From the NCBI GenBank assembly GCA_945889235.1, contig CAMDBK010000169.1, positions 1-6,871 on the forward strand: DNA of 6,871 bases, in the 5' to 3' direction. Origin of the DNA: Chitinophaga pinensis. GTDB lineage: Bacteria; Bacteroidota; Bacteroidia; SXHM01. Positions within the stretch are counted from its first letter, which is position 1; the number at the start of each line of letters is the position of its first letter. Shown here in pieces: positions 4,698-6,871 of the stretch. Position numbers and translations under genes: made by a program. Under the pieces are notes generated by a model. It saw only the letters and a list, made by a program, of their open reading frames with translations, was not told where the DNA came from and did not search any database.

Positions 4698-6871
4698 TCA
4701 TTCCAACGGATAAATCAGCACCGTATTACCCAAGCCCGTAACCAGCAGGGTAGGCACATTGCCGTTACCGGGAGCAACATCAAACAGGGTAGAGCCTGCA
4801 AGCGGAAAATCATCTTCCACCGTACCATCAGCCGTAAAAATAAATACCTCATTGCTGCCGCTTGAAACAGCGCCAAGGCGTTGTCCATCCCAGGTTTCAA
4901 TCAGTTGCGCAGGTCTTGCATTGGTTGAGCTTGTTTCGCCCTGAAATTTATAACCGAACAGGGTTTCACTTTTATCATTGTAAACAAAGAGTTCGTTCAG
5001 GTCGCTGAAAATAAGTTCAGGAGTATTATCTGAATTAATATCGCCATACACAAACGTATATCCTGAAGTAAATTCTTTAGGTGCAAGGGTGGTTACTTTC
5101 CCGTTCATATTAATACTGTACACTTTTCCTGTGCTGTCAGTAACAGCAACAGATGCATTGTTAGCCGAAGTAAATGCCTGCATAGTATTTTTAGAGAAAG
5201 GAATTTTCTCTTTCACCTTTGCTTTATCGTTTCCGCGCCTGTCGAGGATATTCAGTTTACCGTTGTCTTCGGCAATAACAATAAAATCTTTACCACCGGT
5301 GCGTATATGTAAAATCGGTTGCGAAACCGTTTCATTCGTTTTCTTAAAATTCCAGCCTTTTACCGCTTCGCCTTTTACATCGTAACAATAAAGCTTCTTG
5401 TTTTTGCAGGCGGCAAAAATCCGGTATTCACGTTTGCCATCGTAATCAAAAACCGAAATAGGAGCAGTGGCAGGCGATTCCAGTTCCACCGGAAATTTGT
5501 CAACGTCCTCGCCTTTGCGGTCAACAAGGTAAATGTAATTGGTAGTACCGAAAAGGATTTGAAGTTTGCTGTTTTTATAGGCATCAACCTGATAAACCTT
5601 GCCGTTGATTTTTTCGGGAATTTGTTTCTTCCACAAAATGGTTCCCATACTGTTGATAAGATAAATGGTATTGGCATCGTCCTGCACAAACACTTCGCTT
5701 TCACCGGAAAAAGAATTTTTCAGAAACACCGGTTTCGCGCTTACGGTTGTATCTAAACGCGCCTCAAAAACATTGGCTTTTGTACCGCTGTAATCGGCAT
5801 TGTATTTCAAATATACGTTGGTGTAAAACGCATTGTTATTTGAACTCATCTGCATGGCAATACCTTCAAATTTCCCTAAGCTTTCGGGGTTGTCGTTCAG
5901 CTCTGCAGCAGTTTGACTATTGGCATACGAATCAATGATGTTGCGCGAACGCGAAGGACTTGAATACGCAAATACATTGAAGGTGGAGGAGAGATTTTCA
6001 CTGTACGAAACAAAATACACATCCTTGCCCAGCGTTTTATCAGCAACGTAAAAATTGATATAATTTTTAACCGACTGCATGTTGTTACCAAACACTACAT
6101 AATCACCAATAATTGTGTAATACGTGTTCTGCATCTGTTCAAACCGGGGGCCGAAAAGGCGGGGCAATACATCAGGGAGATTGATATTGGTGATGGTATA
6201 ATCCTGATAAATTTCGGTTTCAGCTTCGCCCTGTTTTACCGAAAGACTTTCTACAAGACCGGCAAGCAATTCAGAAGCCAGTTCAATTCTCCGCGCCTTG
6301 AAAACCGCATACGTGTTTTCAGAAAAAGCTGCCGATTTAGGTTCGGTAATACACAGCCCGAATTCACTGCCAAGCCATGAGAACATGCTTAATTCAATGT
6401 CTATATCGTAGGTAGTATTAATGTTTTTTACACCGGCTTCATAGCGTTCAAGGTCATGAATTTTTTTTAGATGTATTTTATAATCGTTGTAAAAGCTGAG
6501 GATGTCGCTGATTCCGAAAAACAGGAAAGTGGCGGTGTTGGCAGGCAACACCGCAGGAAATTCAACCTGCTGTGGCTGCTGTACTTTAAACATATTGAGG
6601 TAATGTGCGGCAGTATCATTAGGATAGGTGAAGCCGTTGAGCATTAATCCTTCGGGGCGCAGGTTCATATCCAGTTCAGTCCACTCCGCCATATTTGAAA
6701 CATCCTGAATCATTTCAGCATTCTCGGATTTCATGAATAGTTGCAGGTAACCCGGGAAGCGTGCATAATTGATGTAGAGATTTACTTCCACATTTTTGCC
6801 CGCTGATTCCGCAGCTTTCACAAAATACTCGTCCTGCATTACACTGCCGCCTTTGTTAAGCTGGTCAATAG
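4698..6871 (-). CDS. Large beta-propeller protein, 5' end outside window (DUF3352-like N-terminal region possible)
   Basis: The frame is open to the right edge. The first Met in the window (6839) is preceded by in-frame codons reading IDQLNKGGSV, so it is probably internal and the true start, with any signal peptide, is missing. Numbering from that Met gives 713 residues. The N-terminal half (to about 365) is an alpha/beta region with segments such as LSFYNDY (114-120), FSWLGSEFGLCITEP (153-167) and YYTIIGDYVVFGN (240-252). It resembles Bacteroidota proteins annotated DUF3352, but I hold that loosely. From about 370 to the end there are about seven beta-propeller blades of 40-50 residues, with recurring hydrophobic-Y/F-hydrophobic-D/N-x2-G words: YLINSMG, YLVDRKG, YCYDVKG, NILDRRG, YSINMNG, FVYNDKS, FIFTADG. 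A closing strand, NTVLIYPLE, follows. GDINSDNTPELIF (599-611) looks like an FG-GAP-type Asp/Asn loop. An exported or surface-attached scaffold role is inferred; no catalytic motif is visible. Confidence 0.85.
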   Translation of the reverse strand, partial: IDQLNKGGSVMQDEYFVKAAESAGKNVEVNLYINYARFPGYLQLFMKSENAEMIQDVSNMAEWTELDMNLRPEGLMLNGFTYPNDTAAHYLNMFKVQQPQQVEFPAVLPANTATFLFFGISDILSFYNDYKIHLKKIHDLERYEAGVKNINTTYDIDIELSMFSWLGSEFGLCITEPKSAAFSENTYAVFKARRIELASELLAGLVESLSVKQGEAETEIYQDYTITNINLPDVLPRLFGPRFEQMQNTYYTIIGDYVVFGNNMQSVKNYINFYVADKTLGKDVYFVSYSENLSSTFNVFAYSSPSRSRNIIDSYANSQTAAELNDNPESLGKFEGIAMQMSSNNNAFYTNVYLKYNADYSGTKANVFEARLDTTVSAKPVFLKNSFSGESEVFVQDDANTIYLINSMGTILWKKQIPEKINGKVYQVDAYKNSKLQILFGTTNYIYLVDRKGEDVDKFPVELESPATAPISVFDYDGKREYRIFAACKNKKLYCYDVKGEAVKGWNFKKTNETVSQPILHIRTGGKDFIVIAEDNGKLNILDRRGNDKAKVKEKIPFSKNTMQAFTSANNASVAVTDSTGKVYSINMNGKVTTLAPKEFTSGYTFVYGDINSDNTPELIFSDLNELFVYNDKSETLFGYKFQGETSSTNARPAQLIETWDGQRLGAVSSGSNEVFIFTADGTVEDDFPLAGSTLFDVAPGNGNVPTLLVTGLGNTVLIYPLE

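Noticed and set aside
5319..5756. A 145-codon open frame on the plus strand
   Set aside because: It lies entirely inside the propeller gene on the opposite strand, has no recognisable domain and has a composition that mirrors the complementary codons.
6837..6839. ATG as the start of the propeller gene
   Set aside because: The same frame runs open to the window edge with plausible protein sequence before it, so this Met is probably internal.

Overview
The window carries seven genes, all on the minus strand and closely packed, with no stretch longer than about 80 bases lacking a gene. It most likely comes from a bacterium of the phylum Bacteroidota. The reasons are that no gene has a convincing Shine-Dalgarno sequence, two gaps contain matches to the Bacteroidota -7 promoter motif TAnnTTTG, and the RecQ and beta-propeller proteins look like forms typical of that phylum. 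I cannot name a genus. There is no sign of plasmid, phage or insertion-sequence genes, and no RNA gene or CRISPR array.

In the direction of transcription (from high to low coordinates), the first gene is a large protein cut by the right edge. It has a C-terminal beta-propeller of about seven blades and is probably exported. Next come a small secreted protein that may have an RraB-like fold (4161-4628), a membrane-anchored J-domain protein (3581-4084) whose stop overlaps the start of a RecQ-family helicase (1668-3584), and an AAG/MPG-type 3-methyladenine DNA glycosylase (1019-1603). The last two are a DUF962/Mpo1-like membrane protein (489-959) and the N-terminal part of an ALDH3-class aldehyde dehydrogenase, cut by the left edge.

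The gaps contain three small structured elements: a heptamer tandem repeat (447-480), a REP-like double hairpin between recQ and mpg (1610-1667), and a 10-bp inverted repeat directly after the stop of the propeller gene (4641-4697).

Two functional groupings stand out. RecQ and the glycosylase are neighbouring DNA-repair genes, and the J-protein is translationally coupled to RecQ. The Mpo1-like protein and the ALDH3-type enzyme are adjacent and correspond to two consecutive steps of the yeast phytosphingosine/2-hydroxy-fatty-acid alpha-oxidation route (Hfd1, then Mpo1). That makes a bacterial lipid alpha-oxidation pair a reasonable hypothesis in a phylum known for sphingolipids. Most of the window otherwise looks like ordinary chromosome.
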